A stretch of 22,612 nucleotides of DNA from assembly GCA_050486105.1 (NCBI GenBank), contig JBJHCR010000069.1:1-22612 (forward strand), written 5' to 3'. The position numbers were made by a program, and so were the translations under genes. The stretch comes from JAEXNA01 sp050486105. Lineage in GTDB: Bacteria; Vulcanimicrobiota; Xenobia; Xenobiales; JADMJV01. This document shows positions 16,031 to 22,612 of this stretch, in pieces. The first letter of the stretch is position 1; the number at the start of each line of letters is the position of its first letter. Below the pieces are notes generated by a model, which saw only the letters and a list, made by a program, of their open reading frames with translations, was not told the DNA's origin and searched no databases.

Positions 16031-16432
16031 TTGGAACAAGGTCCTAAAGTTCTGGTGGTAGATGATGAGCCCAATGTGTTGCGCTCCCTGGCGCAATACC
16101 TCACCATTGAAGATTTCGTGGTGGAAACGGCAACCAATGGGGAAGAAGCCTTGGAAAAAGTGGACGCTTTCGTTCCCGAATTGATCCTGTTGGACGTTAT
16201 GATGCCTGGAATGGACGGCTTTGAAGTCTTGGAAAAGATCAAAGAGAATCCCGTCCACCAGAACACTCCTATCATCATGCTCACGGCCAAGGATCAGTCT
16301 TCTGACGTGCTTAAGGGCTATCAGAGCGGGGCCACTTCCTATTTGGTAAAGCCCTTCAACCTGGACGAATTGGTGGAGACAATCAACCAAACCTTGTCCA
16401 GAGTAGAGCATGCTTCAGAATCCCAAGAGTAG
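16031..16432 (+). CDS. Single-domain response regulator
   Basis: This 133-residue protein is a lone receiver domain of the CheY/Spo0F type with no DNA-binding or enzymatic output. The acidic pocket is D11-D12 (VLVVDDEPN), and the phospho-acceptor is D55 in LILLDVMMPGMDG. The switch Thr is T85 (MLTA), and the conserved Lys is K107 in YLVKPFN. All are intact, so it should accept phosphate. The start is a TTG chosen for its strong Shine-Dalgarno; the open frame upstream overlaps dnaX in another frame. It lies 11 bases after dnaX and 29 before ybaB. Its cognate kinase is not next to it; two orphan kinases at 10126-12523 and 18463-19686 are nearby, but pairing is unproved. Confidence 0.88.
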   Translation: MEQGPKVLVVDDEPNVLRSLAQYLTIEDFVVETATNGEEALEKVDAFVPELILLDVMMPGMDGFEVLEKIKENPVHQNTPIIMLTAKDQSSDVLKGYQSGATSYLVKPFNLDELVETINQTLSRVEHASESQE

Positions 16433-16461
16433 AATTTCCGCGAGAAGAAAGAGGCTCCCCT

Positions 16462-16785
16462 ATGATGGGTAAAAATATGATGAAAAAAATGCAAGAGATG
16501 CAACAACAGCTGCAAAAGTCTATGGGACAGATGCAGCAAGAGTTGGCCACCATTGAAGTGGAGGGCGTCTCTGGTCAAGGCAAGGTGGTCGCTAAGGTGA
16601 ACGGCCATCAAGACCTACTTTCCATCAAGATCGACCCTGAAGTGATCGACCCAGAAGACGCTGAGATGCTCGAAGATCTGGTCCTGACCGCGGTGAAAGA
16701 CGCCATCGAGAAAAGCAAAGAGCTGTCCAGCAAGAAAATGTCGTCTCTGACTGCCGGCCTCCCAATTCCCCCTGGCATGCTCTAG
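16462..16785 (+). CDS. ybaB: YbaB/EbfC family nucleoid-associated protein
   Basis: This 107-residue protein has the typical YbaB form. A methionine/glutamine-rich N-terminal helix (MMKKMQEMQQQLQKSM) is followed by the conserved core VEGVSGQGKVVAKVNGHQDLLSIKIDP and a C-terminal helix ending GLPIPPGM. YbaB dimers bind DNA and are linked to nucleoid structure and repair through RecR. The start ATG has AAGAGG seven bases upstream. Its place between dnaX (plus the receiver gene) and recR is the classical dnaX-ybaB-recR order. Confidence 0.95.
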   Translation: MMGKNMMKKMQEMQQQLQKSMGQMQQELATIEVEGVSGQGKVVAKVNGHQDLLSIKIDPEVIDPEDAEMLEDLVLTAVKDAIEKSKELSSKKMSSLTAGLPIPPGML

Positions 16786-16838
16786 AATAGCGTATCTGCT
16801 TCTTGATTCGAGCAAACTCCTAGATCCGGGACAGCCGC

Positions 16839-17447
16839 ATGTCAAAGTTTCCACCAGCCATCGAACGTCTCACCGAAGCCTTGATGTGCCTGCCCTCAGT
16901 GGGCCCTAAGACTGCTGGCCGCTTGGCTTTCTACTTGCTGGATGCACCTCCGAGAGAAGTTGAAGAACTGATCTCTGCCTTAAGCGAGCTCAAGACCAAG
17001 GTTCAACGTTGCCGGCAATGCGGCAACTACAGCGAGAGTGAAACCTGTGAAATTTGTCGCTCTGCGCGTCGAGACCCGCGAATCCTGTGTATTGTGGCCC
17101 ACGCCCGAGACATCCTAGCTTTCGAACGGACCGGAGAATTTCGAGGACTGTACCACGTTCTAGGTGGCCTGATTTCACCCATGGAAGGGATCGGCCCCGA
17201 GCGCCTCCGCATCGACACCCTGGAACGTCGGGTTCGAGAAGGAGATTTTCAAGAGATCGTGATCGCCACCGACCCCACCGTAGCCGGAGAAGCCACCTCC
17301 ATGTACCTCGAAGAGATCCTGAAAGGCTTTTCTGGAGCCCTATCTAGACTAGCCCTGGGAATTCCCGTGGGCAGCGATTTTGAGTACACCGACGAGGTGA
17401 CCCTAGGTCGAGCCTTATCTCATCGGCAGCAACTACGAAGCCCATAA
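16839..17447 (+). CDS. recR: Recombination mediator protein RecR
   Basis: This 202-residue protein has all RecR parts: the helix-hairpin-helix LPSVGPKTAGRLAFYLL (residues 18-34), the C4 zinc finger C58-C61-C70-C73 (CRQCGNYSESETCEIC), and a Toprim domain. The Toprim domain includes HVLGGLISPMEGIGPE and IVIATDPTVAGEATSMYL. RecR acts with RecF and RecO to load RecA on gapped DNA. The C-terminus has the usual ...LALGIPVGSDFEYTDEVTLGRAL. It follows ybaB by 53 bases and is the last gene of the cluster. Its stop is 23 bases from the convergent TPR gene, so the two transcripts meet there. Confidence 0.97.
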   Translation: MSKFPPAIERLTEALMCLPSVGPKTAGRLAFYLLDAPPREVEELISALSELKTKVQRCRQCGNYSESETCEICRSARRDPRILCIVAHARDILAFERTGEFRGLYHVLGGLISPMEGIGPERLRIDTLERRVREGDFQEIVIATDPTVAGEATSMYLEEILKGFSGALSRLALGIPVGSDFEYTDEVTLGRALSHRQQLRSP

Positions 17448-17470
17448 GACCACCAACGGAAAATGTATCC

Positions 17471-18355
17471 TTAGACCCGCTCGCCTCGAGCTTGGCGAAG
17501 CCGGGTTTCAATGTAGGTGGAGTCTGGTCGCATTTCCAAAGCGTCTTGGTAAGCCTCGATGGCTTCGGCCGTTCGATTCTCACGCATGAGGGTATCTCCC
17601 AGCAAAGAGGCGGCATCGAAGCCTTTGGTTAGCCCCTTGGGGTCGAGCTCTCGAGAGCGCATCAAGTAGGGGATCGCTTCATCGTACTTGCCCAGATCAA
17701 ACAGAGATGACCCCATGTAGTAGTGGCCATCAGGGTAGGTGGGCAACTCGGCGACGACACGCTCAAAAAGCTGTCTGGCATCTTCAGGCTTCTTCTCGTC
17801 GATGAGCATGATGTTGCCCAAGAGTTCCATAGCCATGACATCGTGGGGGTCCACCCTCAGGGAGCGCACAAAGTAGCCCTTAGCCCGAGGCATCATCCTT
17901 TTCTGACAGTACACCATGCCGAGACCGGTGTAGGCCATGGACAACTGGGGATCGTCTTTGATAGCCTGCATGAACTCGGTGATAGCCTCGTCGAGTTGAT
18001 TGGGAATAAGCATCCCTCGCAAGAAGTAAGCCATGCCGAGTTGAGACAAGGCTGTGGGATCTTCACCTCTGGCCACGGCCCTCTGCTCGAACCGATTGAT
18101 GACTTCGTTGATTTCCTTCTTCTTATAAGAAGCATGCAGCAAGAAAGCCATCGCCAAAGAATCGTGAGGGCGTTTCTTCAAAGTTGCATCGAAGTGCTCG
18201 ATGGCGGCATCGTAATCCTCGGCATAGAAGGCCTTCATGCCCGCTTCGATCTCGGGAGTATAGGCCTGACCTAGGGCCGGTCCTGTCAAAAGACAACAGA
18301 CCCCCAGTAAACCGAAAAATGAGCTTCGGACGAAGTCTCGCAGCATAGTAATCAC
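17471..18355 (-). CDS. Secreted TPR-repeat protein
   Basis: The N-terminus has a typical signal peptide: basic MLRDFVRS, a hydrophobic core (FFGLLGVCCLLTGPA), then ALGQA, giving probable cleavage near ALG-QA. The mature part, about 265 residues, is built of tetratricopeptide helix pairs such as AMKAFYAEDYDAAIEHFDAT-like, AYTGLGMVYCQKRMMPRAKG, DGHYYMGSSLFDLGKYDEAI and SLLGDTLMRENRTAEAIEAY. It should act in the periplasm as a protein-binding scaffold. The frame opens at a GTG (18355) with AGAGGAG only two bases away; the ATG nine bases later (18346) is 11 bases from the same site and gives a better signal peptide. The gene is 107 bases downstream of the GAF kinase on the same strand. The partner is unknown. 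Confidence 0.8.
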   Translation of the reverse strand: MITMLRDFVRSSFFGLLGVCCLLTGPALGQAYTPEIEAGMKAFYAEDYDAAIEHFDATLKKRPHDSLAMAFLLHASYKKKEINEVINRFEQRAVARGEDPTALSQLGMAYFLRGMLIPNQLDEAITEFMQAIKDDPQLSMAYTGLGMVYCQKRMMPRAKGYFVRSLRVDPHDVMAMELLGNIMLIDEKKPEDARQLFERVVAELPTYPDGHYYMGSSLFDLGKYDEAIPYLMRSRELDPKGLTKGFDAASLLGDTLMRENRTAEAIEAYQDALEMRPDSTYIETRLRQARGERV

Positions 18356-18462
18356 GTCTCCTCTCGCCTCGCTTTTGGGCAGCCCTTGTGGCTCTCCGGG
18401 CGATACGCTGGCCTGTACAACCGTAAATGACCAGTTTAGTTATGCCTCGAGAGGGCCGTCTC

Positions 18463-19686
18463 TCAAACCTCCGGCGCCAACGGCAGGTCCACCTGAAAGC
18501 GACTGCCCTGACCCAAGGCACTCTCCAAGGAAAGGGTCCCATGGTGCCCCTCCACGATGCGCTTGGCAATGGACAGGCCTAACCCCGTGCCTTTCTGCCC
18601 ATGGGACTCTCCTCGAGTGAACGGTTCGAACAGGGTGGCTTGCCGTTCGGGGGCTATCCCTGGTCCCTGGTCGACCACCGTAATACGCAATCGTGAGTCC
18701 ACTCGCTGCAAGACAACCTCCACCTTGGTTCCCCCTGGGGAAAATTTGATGGCGTTGCTCAGGAGGTTGTTGAAGACTTGTTCAAGCTTGCGGGCGTCGC
18801 CGAGCACATCTGAATGGTGGGGCTGCTGTGGAGCCTGATACTGCAGCTCGATCCCTTTGGGTTCCGAGAGAAAACGGTTCATCTCCACTAAAGACTCTAA
18901 AAATTCAGGTAGGGAAATCCGTTCTAGATCGAGCCTCAAGAGGCCTGATTTCAAAGCCTCGAGATCCAGAAGATCGTTGATCAAGGACAGCATGAACTGC
19001 CCTCGACTGCAGATGGCTTCCACCATCTTTTTCTCCTGGGGTTGCAAGTTCTTCCGATCGGAGGCTAGGAGCTTGCCGTATCCCAGGACTACGGTTAGGG
19101 GAGTTCGCAGGTCGTGGGCTGCCATTCCCATGAACTCATTCTGCTTGCGGACCAATTCCTCTAGACGGTTCTGAGCTTGCTCCAAGGACATCGTTTTCTC
19201 TCTGAGTTCGACCTCGGCACATATCGATTCGGCCATTTCCACCACGAACTCTAAATGGTCTTCGCTCCAGACCCTGGGTTTACCATCGAAGACGCATAAT
19301 GTACCGAAGGGGTCGCCGTGCAACTTCAAGGGCACTCCAAGATAAGCTACCACGGGAAGGTCGGGGCTTATCGGAATCTCGGAAAAGGGGGGTTCTCTGG
19401 TAGCGTCACCCAAAACCAAAGGTTCACCAGAGCATACCACCTGAAGACAGATGGACTCACCGATAGGGGTTTGACGGATCTCACAAAAAGGTTGCGGCAA
19501 CCCATAGTGGCTCTTGAAGAATTGCCGGTCCGAATCGAAGACAGTCACCAGAGAAGTGGCAGCATTCAAGTACTTGGCAGTGAGGCGCGTGAGGCGGTCA
19601 AAGCTGTGCTCAGGAGGGGTGTCCAAAAGTTGGGTCCGTTTTGCAGCCTGCAAGACTTCTGCAGGAACCTCTTTGATCAACTGCAT
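18463..19686 (-). CDS. GAF-domain sensor histidine kinase
   Basis: I start this at ATG 19686 (407 residues); the open frame runs to a TTG at 19779, but that part has no domain-like sequence. Residues 15-155 are a GAF domain of the type found in many soluble kinases (RTQLLDTPPEHSFDRLTRL, then TVFDSDRQFFKSHYGLP, and later YLGVPLKLHGDPFGTLCVFD). A coiled coil (about 158-182) leads to the HisKA box FMGMAAHDLRTPLTVVLGYG with phospho-acceptor H191. The ATP-binding domain follows: N box VFNNLLSNAIKFS, G1 VVDQGPGIAPE, F box LFEPFTRGE and G2 KGTGLGLSIAKRIVEGHHG. There is no membrane helix, so it probably reads a cytoplasmic signal. No response regulator is adjacent. It diverges from the CaiB-type gene. 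Confidence 0.9.
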   Translation of the reverse strand: MQLIKEVPAEVLQAAKRTQLLDTPPEHSFDRLTRLTAKYLNAATSLVTVFDSDRQFFKSHYGLPQPFCEIRQTPIGESICLQVVCSGEPLVLGDATREPPFSEIPISPDLPVVAYLGVPLKLHGDPFGTLCVFDGKPRVWSEDHLEFVVEMAESICAEVELREKTMSLEQAQNRLEELVRKQNEFMGMAAHDLRTPLTVVLGYGKLLASDRKNLQPQEKKMVEAICSRGQFMLSLINDLLDLEALKSGLLRLDLERISLPEFLESLVEMNRFLSEPKGIELQYQAPQQPHHSDVLGDARKLEQVFNNLLSNAIKFSPGGTKVEVVLQRVDSRLRITVVDQGPGIAPERQATLFEPFTRGESHGQKGTGLGLSIAKRIVEGHHGTLSLESALGQGSRFQVDLPLAPEV

Positions 19687-19748
19687 GTGGTCATTTTTTT
19701 TCCATTGGGCCAGAGGATCCTGTCCGAGCAACCTCAAGAAGCAGCAGA

Positions 19749-19779
19749 AGCATAAAGGGCCCAGGCTTCGGAAAGTCAA
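19749..19779 (-). promoter_or_regulatory. Possible promoter for the GAF kinase
   Basis: On the minus strand TTGACT (19774-19779) is followed after 19 bases by TATGCT (19749-19754). This lies about 60 bases upstream of the kinase ATG and downstream of the divergent gene's start. The spacer is two bases longer than ideal, so the call is tentative. Confidence 0.35.
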
Positions 19780-19790
19780 AGTTTTGGGCC

Positions 19791-20960
19791 ATGCAACAAC
19801 CGCTTTCCGGACTCACGGTCTTGGACCTCAGTCGACTGTTTCCGGGTCCTTTCGCTACTATGGTCTTGAGAGACTTGGGAGCCCGGGTGATCAAGATCGA
19901 AAGCCCCTCGGCTCCCGATATCCTGCGTTTTCCTCCCCCGTATCTCGATGGCAGCAACGTCGGGTTCTCTACCCTCAATCGAAACAAGGAGAGCCTGATG
20001 GTGGAGATCACTCAGCCTGAAGGGGCCGAGATCGTCGGCCGTCTGGCTCGAAGAGCTGACGTGCTGCTCACCTCCACCCGACCGGGCTTCTTGGAGAAGT
20101 TCGGCTTGGGCCACCAGCAACTCAGTGCCGATAATCCCGGCCTCATAACTTGCTCTCTCCGAGGCTACGCTTCCCACTCACCCGAAGGCCAAAAAGGGGG
20201 GCACGACATCAACTTTCTGGCCCTATCGGGCCTTTCCGACCTCTTGCGAGACGAGAGCGGGACCCCTCAGGTTGCCAAGTTCCAGTTGGGTGACATCGCC
20301 GGCAGTCTGAGTACGGTGATCGCCATTTTGGCTGCCTTGGTGCAACGCGGTCAATGCGGACAGGGGCAGGCTTTGGAACTCTCCATCAGCGAGAGTTGCC
20401 GGGCTTTCACGGTGCTGTTGGAGGCCCTGGCTCTGCATCACGATGAATGCGACCCCTCTCTCACGGAACCTCTCAGCGGCAAAAGCCCGGTCTATCGATA
20501 TTACCGCTGCAAGGATGGGCGCTACCTCGCTCTGGGAGCTATCGAGCTCAAATTTCAGAGAGCTCTCCTTCATGCCTTAGACATCAAAGACCGGAGTTGG
20601 CCGGAAGACCTGTTCTTCAACTGGAGTGAAACCGAGCAGGTTCACCACGCCATGGAAGAGCTCTTCGCCAGCCAAGATCAGCAGAGTTGGCTGGCCTTTT
20701 TCGCCGAATACGATGTCTGCCTGACCCCCGTCCTGAGCGTGGAGGAAGCCACCCAACGCTTCGACTCAGGGCAAACCACCCAGACTTCCGAGGGGGGACA
20801 GGCCCGGCAACCTAAGGGTCTCTTGGGGCGGTGCTTTCCAAGCGCCGAACCGGGTCGAGCGGCCTATGCCCCCGGGTTCCACAACTCTGCCATCCTGAAG
20901 GAGTTGGGCTATGATCCAGCGACAGTTGAAGCCTTGCGCGATCGCGGCGTCGTAGTCTAG
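19791..20960 (+). CDS. CaiB/BaiF family CoA transferase, alpha-methylacyl-CoA racemase-like
   Basis: This 389-residue protein belongs to family III CoA transferases. It opens with GLTVLDLSRLFPGPFATMVLRDLGARVIKIE, the family N-terminus. The motif GGHDINFLALSG (H138, D139) with D168 in QLGDIAG and E252 in YLALGAIELKF matches the active-site set of alpha-methylacyl-CoA racemase (Mcr/AMACR), rather than the transferases that use one nucleophilic Asp. Such enzymes epimerise 2-methyl-branched acyl-CoA thioesters for beta-oxidation. True transferase activity is still possible, as the residues overlap. Length is normal. The start has no strong Shine-Dalgarno site. The gene diverges from the kinase and is followed three bases later by the first prepilin frame, which probably belongs to a different function. 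Confidence 0.85.
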   Translation: MQQPLSGLTVLDLSRLFPGPFATMVLRDLGARVIKIESPSAPDILRFPPPYLDGSNVGFSTLNRNKESLMVEITQPEGAEIVGRLARRADVLLTSTRPGFLEKFGLGHQQLSADNPGLITCSLRGYASHSPEGQKGGHDINFLALSGLSDLLRDESGTPQVAKFQLGDIAGSLSTVIAILAALVQRGQCGQGQALELSISESCRAFTVLLEALALHHDECDPSLTEPLSGKSPVYRYYRCKDGRYLALGAIELKFQRALLHALDIKDRSWPEDLFFNWSETEQVHHAMEELFASQDQQSWLAFFAEYDVCLTPVLSVEEATQRFDSGQTTQTSEGGQARQPKGLLGRCFPSAEPGRAAYAPGFHNSAILKELGYDPATVEALRDRGVVV

Positions 20961-20963
20961 AGA

Positions 20964-21464
20964 ATGACTCCCTGCTTTCCAAGGATCTCAGGTCCGTTTT
21001 CTGATATACTTTCTGAGGTGAGAGCACATCGGGGAATGTCTGTAGCAGAAGTGGTGGTAGCCTTTGGCATACTGGGCATACTGGCCGTAGTGACCATTGG
21101 GGTTTTCACTCGCCTTCTCAGCTCTTCGGGCAAAGGAACCGATCAGGTCGCCGCTCAGGTGGTGGCACAAACGGTGCTTGATCGGGCGGTGCGCCACGGG
21201 CCCCCCAATTGGGGATTCCCTTCTGGAGGAGCCACCGGAAAACTGGAGCTCGAGATTCGGGAGCCCACCACTCAAACCGATTTTCTTTATCGAGTGGAAG
21301 CTCAAAGGGCGACCACCACCGCTGACAGCCTATCCATGGGCAACCTGTATGAGGTGCAGGTGACGGTGACTTGGTGGCAAGAGGAAGTGGACTCTTCGGC
21401 TTATCGACAGGGGATAGGCCGGACCTCCCTCGAATTAAGCCGTCTGGTCTTCGTGAAGGAATGA
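20964..21464 (+). CDS. Type IV prepilin-like protein (PilV/GspI-like)
   Basis: The prepilin signal is clear: HRG, then MSVAEVVVAFGILGILAVVTIGVFTRLL, with Glu at +5 after the Gly. The leader is cut by prepilin peptidase after that Gly and the new N-terminus is methylated. The mature part is a short globular pseudopilin of about 143 residues ending ELSRLVFVKE. Two starts are possible: ATG 20964, which gives a 24-residue leader with no Shine-Dalgarno, or GTG 21018, which gives a six-residue leader typical of pseudopilins. The GTG fits better, and an extended -10 box (TGATATACT, 21002-21010) lies just upstream. It is the first of three prepilin genes and probably a minor pilin or GspI-type pseudopilin. 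Confidence 0.82.
   Translation: MTPCFPRISGPFSDILSEVRAHRGMSVAEVVVAFGILGILAVVTIGVFTRLLSSSGKGTDQVAAQVVAQTVLDRAVRHGPPNWGFPSGGATGKLELEIREPTTQTDFLYRVEAQRATTTADSLSMGNLYEVQVTVTWWQEEVDSSAYRQGIGRTSLELSRLVFVKE
21002..21010 (+). promoter_or_regulatory. Possible extended -10 promoter before the prepilin cluster
   Basis: TGATATACT fits the extended -10 consensus TGnTATAAT with one mismatch. No -35 box is visible at the right distance, as is usual for extended -10 promoters. Transcription would begin near 21017, next to the GTG at 21018, which would make the message nearly leaderless. Confidence 0.35.
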
Positions 21465-21474
21465 GGGAGTCATC

Positions 21475-22167
21475 GTGAGATATGGTGAGCCCAAACCTGA
21501 TCAAAGAGGACTAACCCTTATCGAAACCTTGGTGGTCTTCGGGATGTTTTCCCTGCTCGGCGTTACCTCTATCCTGGTGTTCACCTTCGACACCCGAAGC
21601 TTCCAGCAAGGTGTTGTGCGACTCGGATCCATCGGCGAAGTGCAAACCATCACTCGAACCCTGGGTCGAGATCTGACACTCAGCCATTTCAACTCCGTGC
21701 AATTCAGCCCGAGAACAACCACCGTGGCGGGTATTGCAGAACGCCGAGACGGTCTGTCGCTCGCCGCCCTGTCTGACTGGCAAGAGCCCGCTAATTTCAA
21801 CCCCGTAGGTCTTCCTAACTGGAACCGCTGGGTGGTGATTTACGCCAATCGAGACGAAAAAGGAAGCTTCTTCCGCCTTGAGAGAGCAGCGACGGCACCC
21901 TTGCCGATACCCGCACCCATGGATCTGGCTGAGTTGAATACTCATTTGCTCGAGACCCTTACTTCTGGGTCCGAAAACCTCCGTGTCACCACCTTGAGCA
22001 CCCAGATCAAGGCTTTCCAGGTCGACACTGACCCCTATACTCGGCTGGTGCGCTTGAATGTCACCTTGCAGGATCAAAGCCGTCGGGGGAGCAGCGGAGT
22101 GGCTATTTCTGAAAGTATCCAAATCGTGGTCGAGAAGGCCCCGCGCAACAGCTTTGCCGAACTTTAG
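21475..22167 (+). CDS. Type IV prepilin-like protein (PilW/GspJ-like)
   Basis: The 230-residue product begins with a short basic leader ending QRG, cut before LTLIETLVVFGMFSLLGVTSILVFT, with Glu at +5. The mature part is about 219 residues long, larger than the first prepilin. It has the IxxTLGRDLTLS segment after the helix that is common in PilW/GspJ minor pilins, and a beta-rich C-terminus. The start is a GTG with GGGAG five bases upstream. It begins ten bases after the previous gene's stop and is followed 15 bases later by the third member, so the three are one operon. Whether the machine is a type IV pilus or a type II secretion system cannot be told here. Confidence 0.82.
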   Translation: MRYGEPKPDQRGLTLIETLVVFGMFSLLGVTSILVFTFDTRSFQQGVVRLGSIGEVQTITRTLGRDLTLSHFNSVQFSPRTTTVAGIAERRDGLSLAALSDWQEPANFNPVGLPNWNRWVVIYANRDEKGSFFRLERAATAPLPIPAPMDLAELNTHLLETLTSGSENLRVTTLSTQIKAFQVDTDPYTRLVRLNVTLQDQSRRGSSGVAISESIQIVVEKAPRNSFAEL

Positions 22168-22182
22168 GCCCAGGGAGCATCA

Positions 22183-22612
22183 ATGAAGAAAAACCAACGA
22201 AAGAAACAACGCCGCCGAGGGATAGCTCTCTATCTGGTCATGATCCTCACCGGACTTCTCTTGTTGATGATGGGAGCCTTCGTCACCGTCCATCGGGGAC
22301 AATTCGGCCTCATTGCAGGCGATCAGCATCATCAAGCCTCGGTGGAAGCAGCCCACTCGATCTTCGACTACTGTCACTATCGTCTAACTCACAATCGCTT
22401 TTGGCGAGGTGAACCTGATGGCCGCATCGATCAGCACCTGATCATCGAAGAGTTTGCCGCCGGGGAACCCAGTTCCGTCATGAAGTGTCGCCTGGTCCGG
22501 ACCGGAGTTGCCTTCGAAGTGGAGATCCTCAACAATATTGAAGGCGTAGGGCAGGTCGATGACGTGGTACCTGGGGCTACTCGACTGCGGATCGCCACCT
22601 CACGGGGCAGCA
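22183..22612 (+). CDS. PilX/GspK-like minor prepilin (partial)
   Basis: This gene runs off the end of the window; 143 codons are visible. It begins at ATG 22183 with GGGAG five bases upstream. The basic leader MKKNQRKKQRRRG is followed by IALYLVMILTGLLLLMMGAF. A Gly before a hydrophobic helix suggests prepilin processing, but the +5 residue is Leu instead of Glu. Absence of Glu5 is the hallmark of GspK in type II secretion and is common in PilX-type proteins; such a subunit sits at the tip of the pseudopilus. The rest is a soluble globular domain (HHQASVEAAHSIFDYCHYRL). Its place as third gene after the PilV- and PilW-like genes fits PilX. Confidence 0.65.
   Translation, partial: MKKNQRKKQRRRGIALYLVMILTGLLLLMMGAFVTVHRGQFGLIAGDQHHQASVEAAHSIFDYCHYRLTHNRFWRGEPDGRIDQHLIIEEFAAGEPSSVMKCRLVRTGVAFEVEILNNIEGVGQVDDVVPGATRLRIATSRGS

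Noticed and set aside
18410..18440. LexA-like CTGT...CAG sequence upstream of the TPR gene
   Set aside because: The spacing does not fit the CTGT-N8-ACAG consensus, and the arms do not match.
19687..19779. TTG start adding 31 residues to the GAF kinase
   Set aside because: The extra residues are not domain-like, and the likely promoter would lie at the start codon itself; ATG 19686 is preferred.

Overview
The window is a 22.6 kb stretch of bacterial chromosome with moderately high GC and dense coding on both strands. The organism looks Gram-negative: there is an RND/MMPL inner-membrane exporter, a set of type IV-pilin-like prepilins, and several multidomain histidine kinases. It carries the very common dnaX-ybaB-recR recombination/replication cluster. 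I cannot assign a phylum from sequence alone; the many unrecognised proteins suggest a poorly studied lineage. Two runs of exactly 10 N (6386-6395 and 11911-11920) lie inside genes and look like scaffold-gap placeholders. No rRNA, tRNA, CRISPR array, prophage or complete insertion sequence was seen.

Layout. 1-2261 (minus): an ABC exporter operon, ATPase then DUF3526-type permease then a second permease that leaves the window. It is driven from a promoter at 2287-2315 that overlaps, face to face, a plus-strand promoter for a transthyretin-like protein (2427-3323); one palindrome lies in the spacer of both. 3324-7409: an accessory-looking block with an unknown helical protein, a convergent zinc-ribbon helical protein, a protein with an RTX-toxin-like calcium-binding domain, a 169-bp MITE-like element (7214-7382) and a related fragment near 3404. 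7410-12523 (minus): an HpnN/MMPL-type RND transporter and, upstream of it, a PAS-PAS hybrid histidine kinase with two receiver domains. 12703-13884 (minus): a PLP-dependent trans-sulfuration enzyme, divergent from the next cluster.

13995-17447 (plus): dnaX, a single-domain response regulator, ybaB and recR, closely spaced and probably co-transcribed; the response regulator is the unusual member. 17471-19686 (minus): a secreted TPR protein and a GAF-domain histidine kinase. 19791-22612 (plus): a CaiB-type CoA transferase / alpha-methylacyl-CoA racemase, then three prepilin-like genes (PilV-, PilW- and PilX/GspK-like, the last truncated by the window end).

Working together: the ATPase and two permeases form one exporter; DnaX, YbaB and RecR link clamp loading with recombinational repair; the three prepilins probably form the tip or minor-pilin complex of a type IV pilus or type II secretion-like machine. 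The kinases and the receiver are not paired as classical operons, so their partners cannot be assigned. No clearly new multi-gene system could be demonstrated. The best candidates for something undescribed are the shared-operator divergent promoter, the MITE family, the RTX-like protein with a Cys/Pro-rich head, and the receiver inside the dnaX-recR operon.
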